From: Procambarus clarkii
Taxonomy: Eukaryota > Arthropoda > Malacostraca > Decapoda > Cambaridae
Direction of reading: 5' to 3'
Assembly (NCBI RefSeq): GCF_040958095.1
Contig: NC_091172.1
Span: 25,603,562 to 25,667,561 of the forward strand
Length of the DNA: 64,000 nt
A program made the position numbers and the translations under genes. Positions 23,316 through 34,112 of this stretch are shown here, piece after piece (position 1 is the stretch's first letter; every line of letters starts with the position of its first letter). The notes below the pieces were generated by a model. It saw nothing but the letters and a program-made list of their open reading frames with translations, did not search any database and had not been told where the DNA came from.

Positions 23316-23895
23316 CAAACCTACACACGAAAAAAAATAATAGTGTACACGAATGATATTTGTTTTACCAGAAGGGAATCACCCCATTGAGCAAACACAA
23401 TCGTCTTTTTTTTCAGACACTCACTGGCCACTTCAATTTTACCAGTGATGCATAAGATGGCGAAGTTGTTAAAAACACAGTTTCTGATTCTGACTGCTAG
23501 GTGAGCAGCAGCATCGGGTGTATGTGTGGAGGCGTGTCCGAACCTCCTTGTCCTGCCCGAGAATCGCACCCGAGAGGAGAGGTAGCCCGCGGCTTGTCAA
23601 AGATCTCTCCATTATATATAAATGACAATTACGTTCATTATCACATTACAAAAGAAGGCAAGAGAACGAGCAGAACTTGGAAGTAATTATCAGCAAGTTC
23701 TTGAGAACTTGGAGCAATGAGACAACAGGGAGTGTTTAGGACCCACTTTTACAAGGTTTTCAATTCAGTAAGTGCAACATCGGTTATATATGCATTAAGG
23801 AACCGGGAAACAGAACATTAACTTTACCAGTGACCTTTACAAGGTTGCTGCATCTTGAATTAGGATGTTTCAAGACAAAATTACTGAATGTGTGT
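23316..23895. other. Spacer with a tRNA-like SINE fragment
   Basis: Mostly unrecognised. On the minus strand around 23500-23585 there is GGGTGCGATTCTCGGGCAGG, a diverged B-box-like segment probably from another SINE. No gene seen. Confidence 0.35.
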
Positions 23896-23896
23896 T

Positions 23897-24007
<111 letters not shown>

Positions 24008-24028
24008 TAATGAATTCAGCAGCACTAG

Positions 24029-24630
24029 TCTAGGCTAGTGGTACAGCCTAGGTTAGTGGTACAGCCTAGGCTAGTGGCACCAGCCTAGGCTAGTGGTACA
24101 GCCTAGGCTAGTGGTACAGCCTAGGTTAGTGGTACAGCCTAGGCTAGTGGTACAGCCTAGGCTAGTGGTACAGCCTAGGCTAGTGGCACCAGCCTAGGCT
24201 AGTGGTACAGCCTAGGCTAGTGGTACAGCCTAGGTTAGTGGTACAGCCTAGGCTAGTGGTACAGCCTAGGCTAGTGGTACAGCCTAGGCGAGTGGTACAG
24301 CCTAGGCTAGTTGTACCAGCCTAGGCTAGTGGTACAGCCTAGGCTAGTGGCACCAGCCTAGGCTAGTGGTACAGCCTAGGCTAGTGGTACAGCCTAGGCG
24401 AGTGGTACAGCCTAGGCTAGTTGTACCAGCCTAGGCTAGTGGTACAGCCTAGGCTAGTGGCACCAGCCTAGGCTAGTGGTACAGCCTAGGCTAGTGGCAC
24501 CAGCCTAGGCTAGTGGTACAGCCTAGGCTAGTGGTACCAGCCTAGGCTAGTGGTACCAGCCTAGGCTAGTGGTACAGCCTAGGCTAGTGGTACAGTCTAG
24601 CACCCTAGGCTAGTGGTACCAGCCTAACAG
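24029..24630. repeat. 18-bp minisatellite built on CCTAGG
   Basis: About 33 units of TAGGCTAGTGGTACAGCC, with occasional GGCACCAGCC or GGTACCAGCC units of 19 bp. Each junction makes the palindrome AGCCTAGGCT. Some larger blocks recur, which indicates higher-order duplication. Confidence 0.92.
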
Positions 24631-24708
24631 TGGTAACGTCTAGAATAAGCTTAGAATAAAAATAGAATAAGTGACAATAACGTCACTGACAGCAAATAAT
24701 CCAACCTA

Positions 24709-24780
24709 CACATGAAAACAATTGAAAGAGACGTTTAGGTCCGTCAAACCGAAACGCCTCTTTCATTTGTTTTCATGTGT
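24709..24780. repeat. Long near-perfect hairpin with a hammerhead-like centre
   Basis: CACATGAAAACAATTGAAAG at left pairs with CTTTCATTTGTTTTCATGTG at right, continuing inward through CGTTT/AAACG. The apex contains GGTCCGTC and CCGAAACG, related to the motifs at 15419 and 50584. A Penelope-related remnant is likely; a small-RNA precursor is an alternative I cannot exclude. Confidence 0.6.
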
Positions 24781-24784
24781 GTGG

Positions 24785-25682
24785 GTTCGATTATAAATGT
24801 AGAATCATTTATGAATAAAGTTTTTCATTCGATTAAGAAGAGTTGGCTCGGAGTTTTTCGTGAGTGACCCTTCCAGCACTGCTGTAGCGGTCTCTACAGC
24901 AATGTAGGAAGAACGCCTCATTAACGTGTATTTTTGTATCTGGCTTCAATCAACTATATATATAAATATATAGTGTGGACACCTTTGACCTTAGGAGTTG
25001 AGAGAGATAAGCTTTCTGGAGGATGTGGCCTCTGGGGGTGTCATCATCCTCTGCACCTTTGTCATCTCATCTACTGGGGGGGGGGGGAAGGGGGTGTAGA
25101 TTTTGATTGCGCAATGGTGAAAAACCCTGTGCAAGATAATATGGAATGCTCATTGGCAAACCACTTGGTTAGCGACCACTAAGCTATTTCTTTTTCCCCA
25201 TAAGGTAGCTGCAGCAACACAATATTCAGTAATTTTCCTTTTGTCTGTGGTACGGAAGCCACAGGCAGGCAAGACACACTAATCACAGTCATTTACGGTC
25301 ACAAGGAAGGATTGAGTGGTTGGTGAAGTTTGATTTATTCATTGGTGAAGTGTGTGCGCTTGGTATGAACTGACATAAGTGGGTGCTAATTATAATTTTA
25401 CAACAATTGTATTACATTCGTGGTGACCCACGTGATAGCCCAGTTAGTTGCACTTACAAACCACCTGGAGTAGGTGAGCAGTTTTTTTTTAATTATTATT
25501 TTCTACCACAGACGTGGCCACACATTTACAATGCTAACCACATATATACATTTTCTTCTGTCCTCCATGGACAGGGTGAGAGATTTGTCAAACATACAGT
25601 TCAGAGATTTATTGGACAACCACAGAAGTGCAATTAGGAACTTTACCTCTGAAGGTGATTAAGATGCTTTTACAAGCTCAGG
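24785..25682. other. Intergenic stretch, no gene seen
   Basis: No recognisable host gene. The last part (about 25470-25682) is probably the 3' UTR of the minus-strand LINE that follows. A G run lies at 25075-25087. Confidence 0.4.
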
Positions 25683-26590
25683 TTATATAGTTACATTACA
25701 TGGTTAATCTAGGGTACAAGTCCAATATATCATCAAGTGTTCCAATACTCATATAGTAGTTACAGAGTTCAGCATACCTCAGCCCAGGAGGGTGAAAGTC
25801 AGACAATATGGGACATTCTACAATATAATGTTCAGGAGAGTGCATGTTTTCTCTTTCACAAAGTTGACACATTGTGTACTCGACATTTGGGTTTTGAGAA
25901 GGCTGCCAGATACGTCTATATCCCAGGCGTATTCTGGCAACTATAACATCACATTGCCGAGTTCTTGCTCTATTAGTCCCATATGTGAATGTCTCCTCAC
26001 GATATCTATCATAATATTTAATACTGCAACTTTCAGGGCTTTGTGAATTTGTTAGGTCGGTGAGATCTTCATTAGATATTTGTTTAAGTATTCTCTTTGT
26101 CACTGCTCGTGAAACACCCATATCAATTTCTACCACTGGTTTTCTACAGGCTGTCTTTGCAAGCATATCAAGAGTGTCATGCCTTGAGATGCCAACATGT
26201 GATGGTATCCATAGGAATTTAATTTCAAATCTGTTTTCTTTAGCAGCAGTGGAATCTGAGAGACTAAGAGAGGCTCTGAGTTCATCCAGGTGCACCCAGC
26301 AATGAGTGACGACTCTTACGAGTGCCGCCAAGAAACATGTAAGTGATTATTCCACCACATTTAGCTACACCATGTGTAGGTGATTATATTGTTCGTGCAT
26401 GTAAATTGATGTCCAAAGTATCCCATTGGAACTCCTGTAATCCCTATAATTACAGAAATGATAGGAAGTCACAGTGAAGAGAGTCATATATAAATGCCGT
26501 GTTGAGGCTGTGTCCCGCAGGGGTGACAAGTATCTATGATAACCTTTGGTTATAACACTTCGTAAAGTAAGAGAATCCCAAACCATGTAT
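25683..26590 (-). mobile_element. I-clade-like LINE, RNase H and zinc-knuckle end
   Basis: An open minus-strand frame of 211 codons (25696-26331). It encodes the end of an RNase H domain (FLWIPSHVGISRHDTLDMLA), a linker with VARIRLGYRRIWQPSQ, and the knuckle CQLCERENMHSPEHYIVECP, ending LDDILDLYPRL. Upstream, diverged sequence to about 26590 has no clear motif. It is the same family as 16217-17849, 29570-30340 and 48700-50290. This terminal frame is intact, but the element is 5'-truncated. Confidence 0.85.
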
Positions 26591-27119
26591 GTAGAATGAA
26601 GCGTAATAGATAGTTATTTTAATTACTTATTGTCATATCTGTGTAATTAAAGCCTTTCAACTGAGGTTGAAAATTTCCAGCGTTAAACAAGATCAAATGC
26701 CACACTAACTTTTGTGTCGATTAGCAAATATAAACATTATTTAAATCAAATAAATACAATTCCTTTTTTTATGATTAATTTGTATTACCTTCATGTACTG
26801 GTTATGAAAATACTTCAATAGATGAATGTGGACAACCATAGCCTCACAGATATTGCTGTTAGGGCAGCAATCCCACCCTTGTTGTAGACTCTGGTAATAC
26901 TAATACTAATAATAATAATAATACTGATAGGTCTATCTCATTACCCCGTCATTATCCGGAGTCAGTAAGGTCGACCTTAAGCTGAAGCTTCAAGGGGAAG
27001 AGTGGAGTTGGGGGGGGGGGGGGCTGAGGGCCCCATGGTACTAAAGGAGATGGTGGTTCACGGTGGGTGATTGTGGGGGGGGGGAGGGAGGGATATTCAC
27101 TCTTGCAGTGGAAAAAGTG
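26591..27119. other. AT-rich spacer with G homopolymers
   Basis: No gene seen. It contains an AAT trinucleotide run near 26905 and G runs near 27010 and 27075. Confidence 0.4.
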
Positions 27120-27535
27120 TTTTGGCTAGCGAGGTGGGGTGGCGTGTGGTGGTGTGACTGGTGTGTGGCGTGTGGTGTGACTGGTGTGTGGTGAGTATGG
27201 TGTTGTGACTGGTGTGTGGTGAGTGTGGTGGTGTGACTGGTGTGGCGAGTGGTGGTGTGGCGTGTGGTGGTGTGACTGGTGTGGTGTTGTGACTGGTGTG
27301 GTGTTGTGACTGGTGTGTGGTGAGTGGTGGTGTTGTGACTGGTGTGTGGTGAGTGTGGTGTTATGACTGGTGTGTGGTGAGTGGTGGTGTTGTGACTGGT
27401 GTGGTGAGTGTGGTGTTGTGACTGGTGTGGTGAGTGAGGTGTTGTGACTGATGAGGTGTTGTGACTGGTGAGGTGTTGTGACTGGTGTGGTGTTGCGACA
27501 GATGTGGCGAGTGAGGTGTTCTGACTGGTGTAAGT
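27120..27535. repeat. Irregular GTGACTGGTGTGTGGTGAGT minisatellite
   Basis: Variable units of about 20-29 bp based on GTGACTGGTGTGTGGTGAGT and TGGTGTT. The His/Thr-rich minus-strand frame over it is an artefact. Confidence 0.85.
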
Positions 27536-27889
27536 GTATAATGAATAGCCAGGAGGTGTAGTCAAAGAGATGTTAATCCCTTGTCTGACAAACTGTTCAC
27601 TTGAAACAGTCCCAGTGACAAGTGACATGATGGTCACTTGTCACAGGATGGACAGGATACAAGTGACAGGATGAACAACCCAGCAGCAGGTGGTCTTCCT
27701 ATTGGGGAGTGTTGTACATGCTTCTATGGCGGTGTGTCCACTCACAGGATGTGAGTTACATATTCACTCATGTATGAGTGCCGCTGCCCAATAAACTAAC
27801 CCTCCAGGACAAAATTAAATACAAAATAAATGATTGTGCTGAGGTAGCTACAGCGTGCGGCCAGGGTGAAATTTTTAACTGGCAACATT

Positions 27890-28160
27890 TGGTAACTGAG
27901 GTTCTTTGACGGGTTGGGTGTGGCTGGAGGGTCATGTGACTGGCAAGGTGTGGCGAGAAAGGTGTCTTGACTGGCAAGGTGTGGCTAGAAAGATGCTTTG
28001 ATTGGTAATTTGGGGCTAGAAAGGTGCTTTGATTGGTAAGTTGGGGCTAGATAGGCGTTTTGACTGGAAAAAGTGTAGCTAGAAAGATATCTTGACTGAG
28101 GTGTAAATAGAAAGGCGTTTTAATCGACGAAGTGTGGCTGGAAAGGTGACTAACAAGGTG
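27890..28160. repeat. Diverged tandem repeat, unit about 33-38 bp
   Basis: Repeats of a GACTGGCAAGGTGTGGCTAG plus AAAGGTG type with heavy divergence (TTGATTGGTAATTTGGGGC and similar). It may be an older relative of the neighbouring array. Confidence 0.7.
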
Positions 28161-28414
28161 TTGCTCTTCCATGTTGATCTCACGATCTTCCGTCTGTACG
28201 CATGAGAGCGTGGTGAGCGGCCTGGCAAGGGTAACCAGGGCGTTGGCCGACAGGGATGGTAGCGCAGGTTGAATGACAGCTAGTTCCCACCTGCTTGTTC
28301 TCTCCCCCTCTGTACCTCCACAGCGGAGTGGCGTGCACCGCGTACCCGCGATCACCCAACCATTAAAGCAGAACTGGAGAAGTGTGTGTGTGGCAGGGTG
28401 CAGTAATATGGGCC
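28161..28414. other. GC-richer stretch, not recognised
   Basis: More GC and CpG than its neighbours, but I recognise no exon. It runs into the retroelement-type tail at 28415. Confidence 0.3.
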
Positions 28415-28540
28415 AAGCCGCCACCTTCTGCTGCTAAACTCTCCAGTTAGAACGACGAGCAGAGATGTGGGGGTAGAAATAGCCTAGTTACTCTATTTTC
28501 TTTCTTGTCTCAATAAACATACTTGAACTTGAACTGAGGT
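28415..28540 (+). mobile_element. Retroelement 3' tail ending in TTGAAC repeats
   Basis: Ends CTCAATAAACATACTTGAAC and TTGAACT, with an AATAAA signal just before the end. The same tail, with TAGCCTA-GTTACTCTAT upstream, recurs at 29020-29125. Only the 3' end can be seen, so the family is not assigned. Confidence 0.6.
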
Positions 28541-29019
28541 GTGCTCGGCGGTGCCTTGAAGGCCTTACCCCGGGAGGTGGGCAAAATTGGGCAAAACGCA
28601 TATATAAACATTGATTCAACATTGATGCAATTACGGGGCTATTCATGTCCATGCCACTTCTTGGGTGACTTAATCTTTATCAATCAATCATTGATGCAAC
28701 ATAACAAGGATGGGGAGGGCCCCCCCCCTCCCCATGAAGCTTTAAATTTAATATAGTAAGATGGTCTTAATCTAAATCAAACGGGTAACTTGACATTTGT
28801 ATTGTAAACCAATGAGGAGAAGTTGATGTATTCCCAAGTTCGGTGAAGTGTACATTTGTGCGCTGTCGATAGCTGAAGTTTACAAACATGCGGCCACCAC
28901 AGGAGAAACTAACACTCATATTTCTGTGTTATGTGGAACTTGGCGCTCGACGTGTTATGTTCCAGTGGCAGTTTGTACGGTAAACTACCGCTCATATGAT
29001 GAGTATGAGGTGCACGATA

Positions 29020-29125
29020 AATTACCACCCACAGAATGAGTATTGTGTTCATCACTCTAATAAATAGCCTAAGCTACTCTATCCCTTTGAGATGTATTTT
29101 TTTGTCACAATAAACATACTTGAAC
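29020..29125 (+). mobile_element. Second copy of the TTGAAC-ending retroelement tail
   Basis: AATAGCCTAAGCTACTCTAT, then TTTTTTGTCACAATAAACAT and ACTTGAACT, matching the copy at 28415-28540. The segment 28845-29020 is probably its diverged upstream part. Confidence 0.6.
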
Positions 29126-29569
29126 TCTAATAATAAACTCTGTAAGCAAGAGATGGGACTTACTCAAGTAAGAGTCAACACTATTAGTAAAACAATCAGT
29201 AATCAAGGATTTTACATCAATTAGGATGAGATACTTTGAGCCTCGTAGCAATTTTCTTCATCCACGGATATTACAAAATATATCCTCAAACTATTGACAC
29301 ACAGGTTATTATTTTATGTTATTGTTATGAATAATAACAGCATATTATGATGTTTAAACACCATTCATAAATTTAAGGTATTTATTATATAAACACCATA
29401 AAACTTGTGGTGTTTGCAGAGCGAACATACGAGTTTATACAAATATTATTATCATCGTTTTCACTTTTGACTTTTGTTTTGTGTGGTACGAGTTCATTGC
29501 TCTGCAAGATCAAACAACAATGTAATTAAATGCACATTAACCTACAAGTGTAGATAAATGTACATTAAC
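29126..29569. other. AT-rich spacer
   Basis: No gene or known repeat recognised. Confidence 0.4.
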
Positions 29570-30340
29570 TTGCAATTCAATTTCTTTATTATGCACCCCA
29601 TACCCATCCCGTGGGCGGTGGTGTAAAGGATTACAGACACATAATCGGTTCAGGAACTGAACCCTCTAGTTCGCTTAGCTAAGCAAATAACAATCTTTTG
29701 ACGCTAGTTACAAAATTATTAATGTTATATATACATGTACACACACTCATGAATACATGTACATATACATATACATACATATTTAATCACCCACACAAAT
29801 ACACACATCAATAATCTTTTGTGTCAGAAGTGATTCAACAAGAGGCTCACAACAGTCACTATACAAGGCACTTTACATCTATGATGAGTTGCACAGTTAC
29901 TAGTCTAGTTCCACACCCACCCAACTGGGCGGCAGCTTTAGTCATGTGCATGCATTACAGTAAGCAAATTTTGGATACTTCGCTAAGATTTCGGGCAGCA
30001 CATCATTATGAATGAAGTACTTACACATTTCTTGGACACTATTGATGGTGTTATCTCTAAATTCCGCGATTTTTTTCACATTCCATTATATAATGACGCA
30101 AAGTATGCGAATAGTTCTGCTGGCAGAGTTTACACTTAGTCAAATCAACATCAGAAGATGTTACAAATTCCCAGAGGCACTTGTAGCCGAGCCTAAGCCT
30201 AGCAGTGGTAACATCTAGAAGTCTGCTAACATTATTGGATGACCCATAAACGTGCGGTACTTCCTGCATAATAGAATGATGATAGATAGATAGAACTGAT
30301 GAGTTGGCCAAGACTTTTGCTCGTAAAGAGGGAATTGATT
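29570..30340 (-). mobile_element. I-clade-like LINE, C-terminal end and 3' UTR
   Basis: The minus strand encodes NNVSRLLDVTTARLRLGYKC and then CKLCQQNYSHTLRHYIMECE with downstream VLPEILAKYPKF, the zinc-knuckle end seen in three other copies. A 3' UTR with a ACCCCATACCCATCCCGTGG segment (plus strand, 29596-29615) extends to about 29570. 5'-truncated and shifted, so non-functional. Confidence 0.8.
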
Positions 30341-30402
30341 ACCAACTTGGACTGCCTTTGAGCAGCCTGAGGGCAGTAATATTCCGGGAACATCAACTAA
30401 AT

Positions 30403-30600
30403 TTCGGAGACTTGAGGCAAAGTGAAATTCACACTAGTTACTCCGTGGGCTGACACATTTGTCATCACGTGTTAACTTTCGTGATTTACACACACACACA
30501 CACACGTGTGTGTGTGTGTATTAATCATGAAAGTTAACACGTGATGAAAAATGTATCAGACCACTGAGTAACTGGTGTGAATTTCACTTTGCCTCAAGTC
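30403..30600. repeat. Long palindrome centred on CA/TG dinucleotides
   Basis: The left arm (ACTTGAGGCAAAGTGAAATT ... ATCACGTGTTAACTTTCGTG) and right arm are near-perfect complements of about 95 bp. They meet at ACACACACAC and GTGTGTGTGT around 30502. The right arm leads directly into the LINE-like fragment at 30604. Confidence 0.92.
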
Positions 30601-30603
30601 AGA

Positions 30604-31055
30604 TGAGCCTGTCGGTCGCCCAGACGGGATCACGGTGAACCCCTGGAAGAATGGTAGACAGATGGCGTGGGACTACACTTGCGTTTCAACCTTAGCCAAC
30701 ACCTATGTTAACTTCAGTGCTGCACAGGCCGGAGGTGCTGCCAATCACTGGGAAGCAGCCAAGTCACATAAATATGGAGACCTTGATCACCACTACAATT
30801 TTGTCCCCATTGCCTCAGAGACACTTGGTGCCTGGGGTAAAAGTGTTGCAAGTTTTTTGAAGGAACGGGGGTCCAAGCTAATTGAAACAACTAGAGACCC
30901 TAGAGCCGTCAGTTCTTTTTCAGCGCCTTAGTGTGGCGATCCAGAGAGGAAATGCGAGCTGGAGGAGCTGTACAACTTGTGACAAATAGTCTTGTACCCT
31001 GCATGTAACTAATGTTGTAACCCTTTTTGTGTAATGAAATTTCAAATAAAGTTAG
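30604..31055 (+). mobile_element. Retroelement C-terminal fragment, possible PD-(D/E)XK nuclease region
   Basis: The plus strand encodes RPDGITVNPWKNGRQMAWDY, then TCVSTLANTYVNFSAAQAGG, FVPIASETLGAWGKS and PRAVSSFSAP. The PD ... WD spacing resembles a restriction-like nuclease; similar C-termini occur in reverse-transcriptase polyproteins of invertebrate LINEs. A 3' UTR follows, with an AATAAA signal at about 31045-31050. The frame is uninterrupted over about 100 codons, but nothing upstream is present. Family assignment is inference. Confidence 0.55.
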
Positions 31056-31213
31056 ATATATATACACACATACACTAAAAGAATAGGGGTGGTAGGGGAA
31101 GAAAATATCAAATTGTTCAGAGAAGATCCACAAGGTCTTCTCTCAGTACTCATTTTCTTCTCCGAGGCTATGGGCCCCTACACTTGCACCAGTGGTGCTA
31201 CCCCTTTTAGGTT

Positions 31214-31216
<3 letters not shown>
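31056..31216. other. Short spacer before TA array
   Basis: No gene seen. Confidence 0.35.

Positions 31217-31270
<54 letters not shown>
31217..31270. repeat. (TA)n microsatellite
   Basis: TA tract directly left of the TG...CA element. Confidence 0.93.
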
Positions 31271-31273
<3 letters not shown>

Positions 31274-31996
31274 GACGGGAAAGTGTAGGAGTGTAGATGT
31301 GTAGATGTTCGGCAGTCCTCCAATGGCTGGTGTCAATGCCAAGTCACACTTACAAAAAAAAGATATACTGCTTGGCTGTTTATCTGTGGTAAAGTAAGGG
31401 AAGACACGCAAAACACATACTATGAACAATGAAACTTTAATATAGAAAACAAATTAAAAACAAAGACAATCCCTTGGCTTACCTGGCTATGTACAGTGCA
31501 AACAAACAAGTCAAAAAAATATAACATAAGAATGAAGAATAGGGATGACGTTACTCTACAATAATATAAAGACAAAGTGAAAATAATCAGGTGCTGAGAA
31601 TATAGCACTAGCTGAGAAACATCCACCTGATAGACAGCGTATATCAGTTAGTTGTTCACGGCTTGAGAGCACAAGGATATTCTGACTTCAATGGCTGGTT
31701 CAAGCCCAGACATCGACTTGTAGAGGGCGCTGAGGTGCTGAGGTGCAGGTGTGCAATCGGCGGGTCACCAATCAGAAGCAGGCAAGCTGGGAATGGTAGT
31801 TTTCTGGTTGATGACGGAGCCGGCATGTAGGGAGTGTGGAGTAGGGGAGAGTCTTAGGTACGTTTGCCTCCTGGTCAAAACGTTTTGTGCTTCTGGTAGA
31901 CGTATCTTGAAGGTAGCATCTTATTGTTGTATAATATGCGTAACTTTATGTAGAGAAGAGCAGGCTCAATCTCTCTTGAAAGAGATTATCGTCACA
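31271..31996. mobile_element. TG...CA-bounded repeat, possible solo LTR
   Basis: A 726-bp segment beginning TGTGACGGGA and ending ATCGTCACA, with TA-rich DNA on both sides. The short inverted TGTGACG/CGTCACA ends and absence of coding capacity fit a solo LTR of a Gypsy-like element; a non-autonomous DNA transposon is the alternative. No clear target duplication can be read because both flanks are TA arrays. Confidence 0.35.

Positions 31997-32078
<82 letters not shown>
31997..32078. repeat. (TA)n microsatellite, left flank of MITE copy 2
   Basis: Pure TA tract after AATAAA. Confidence 0.93.
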
Positions 32079-32083
<5 letters not shown>

Positions 32084-32472
32084 GTACCTAGTAGCCAGAA
32101 CTCACTTCTCAGCCTACTATTCAAGGCCTGATTTGCCTAATAAGCCAAGTTTTCCTGAATTAATATATTTACTATAATTTTTTTCTTATGAAATGATAAA
32201 GCAACCCTTTTCTCTATGTATGAGGTCAATTTTTTTTTATTGGAGTTAAAATTAACGTAGATATATGACCGAACCTAACCAACCCTACCTAACCTAACCT
32301 AACCTATATTTATAGGTTAGGTTAGGTTAGGTAGCCAAAAAAAGCTAGGTTAGGTTAGGTTAGGTTAGGTAGGTTAGGTAGACGAAAAAACATTAATTCA
32401 TGAAAACTTGGCTTATTAGGCAAATCGGGCCTTGAATAGTAGGCTGAGAAGTGCGTTCTGGCTATTAGGTAC

Positions 32473-32477
<5 letters not shown>
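32079..32477. mobile_element. Palindromic MITE (family P), copy 2, bounded by TA arrays
   Basis: Full-length and closely similar to 9627-10019, with the same GTCGTACCTAGTAGCCAGAA ends and the CCTAACC/GGTTAGG centre. TA arrays flank both sides. Confidence 0.87.

Positions 32478-32552
<75 letters not shown>
32478..32552. repeat. (TA)n microsatellite, right flank of MITE copy 2
   Basis: Pure TA tract. Confidence 0.93.
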
Positions 32553-32555
<3 letters not shown>

Positions 32556-32659
32556 TATGTTTCACTCGAAATATTTTAAATTTAATGGTTGTAAAATATA
32601 GCTTATATAATTCTGTCTTTATCGTGATATAAATGATTTACGTTTAATGACTAATGACG

Positions 32660-32940
32660 TATTTAGATCTTGCCCGAAACGCTATGCGTATTAGTGGCTT
32701 TAGGCATTGTATGTACTAGCTCTATCTACACATCCAACACTATGTTTGTAACTCTGCATCTATGTATGTACTTTTCCTGGCCAAAACGCTTTGCGTAATA
32801 GTGGCTTTAGGCATTGTATGTACTAGCTCTATCTATAAACCCAACATTATGTTTTGTATCTCACCTTGTATGTATGTACTTTACCTGAATAAATATTTGA
32901 TTTGGATAAAATATTATTATTATTATTATTATAGTTTCAA
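32660..32940 (+). mobile_element. LINE-like 3' tail with an internal tandem duplication
   Basis: Two copies in tandem (about 32668-32772 and 32780-32890) of a CGAAACGCTATGCGTATTAG plus TGGCTTTAGGCATTGTATGT segment. They end GTATGTACTTTACCTGAATA with an AATAAA signal and a TAT/ATT run. The GCCCGAAACGCTA-GCGTA-TAGTGGC part is shared with the SINE family D tail (13628-13862). Confidence 0.6.
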
Positions 32941-33289
32941 CAGTTGCCTTTGGGCGTCGTCGCTCCCAACTTGGAATTCCCTTACATGGGTCAACCCAAC
33001 TGCTAGTTTGATCACACTCCAATATGGTGTTGAGTAGGCCTATTTAAAAAATACGTTGTATTATTTTTTCATGGATTAAGTGTAAATTAACTAGATGGTT
33101 GTTTTTAAAATGTGAAATTGTGCACATAAAGAACATTTGTAAGTGCAGTTACAAAAAATTATGTTCTACGTAATCCATACTCTTTAAAAAGACGTACTCT
33201 ATTGCAATCTAACCTAATCTGTTCTACTCTAATCTATTCTCAAAAACCTATATTTAAAATAACTAACGAAAGCAAATGAATCATTTTTG

Positions 33290-33579
33290 TGTTAGATATA
33301 TATATTGTGCGCCAGGTGTCTGACGTCACTATGACGTGTCTGGCTTTCCTCTGTGGACCTTTTTGGACAATACTGACACGTGCTCACTCAATCATTTATT
33401 GGAACACGCAACTCACGTGTTATAAAACCCAAAAATAAGATGTATATATTTGTAATGAATATAAATAAATATTTTTAAGTTATTATGATAGTCATAAGTA
33501 TACATTTACAAAAGTTTTAAGTGAGCGCGCTTCATACTGAACGGAAATTCTGGGTTTTGACTGTCCGCGCCTCTCATAT
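33290..33579 (+). promoter_or_regulatory. Candidate RpLP0 promoter
   Basis: Directly upstream of the candidate TOP exon. GC content and CpG rise toward 33520-33640 within AT-rich surroundings. I see no canonical TATA box at the right distance; TOP genes often lack one. Confidence 0.45.
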
Positions 33580-33605
33580 CCTCTTCTCGGCGTGTTGATG
33601 ACAAG
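33580..33605 (+). other. Candidate non-coding 5'TOP exon 1 of RpLP0
   Basis: CCTCTTCTCGGCGTGTTGAT and GACAAG, followed by GTGAGC, a good donor. A pyrimidine run beginning with C at the transcription start is the hallmark of ribosomal-protein mRNAs. Splicing to the acceptor at 38177 would give a short leader, CCTCTTCTCGGCG... joined to TCCCTAAGTCCG. I inferred this from motifs only; there is no transcript evidence. Confidence 0.55.
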
Positions 33606-34112
33606 GTGAGCACGCGCGGGGCAAGTGGCTCAAGGATTCTGGTATTTTTTGGCAATATTGTACCTCAAACATTCACCATTTTCGTGTTTAGAACTAGCAA
33701 TGAGGCGTGGTTGCATGCGGCGAGGGTTGTGAGGGTGGGTGACGAGGGGCGAGTGTGGCAGCGGGGAGTGACAACATGCTGGCAACATGGCACCAGTTGG
33801 CTTATCTTACAGCTCACTTTTCCTATAGATAGACTGTGTTCGCAAACCTGACGTTATAATCGTGAAAGTATATGTATTATTTAAACGGAAAATTGGTCGC
33901 TTATTTTGACTGGAGCGTGCATAGGGGGTTAGTATAGGAGGCTTCGCGTGGAGGCTGTTATCCAGTAGTCTATAAGCTGCGTGTTTCATATGGTAAGGCA
34001 TATTTAGGTATATTGGGTATAGGTGACTCGTGACCATGGGTGAACTTAGGGTGTGGGGGGGACATTACAAGCAGGTGGAGCATAAGGGCCATTGTTACAG
34101 GTTGCTTTACCG

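Noticed and set aside
22310-23390. Plus-strand frames of up to 332 codons over the 31-bp array
   Set aside because: Same artefact: the 31-bp period opens all three frames; no start context or unique domain.
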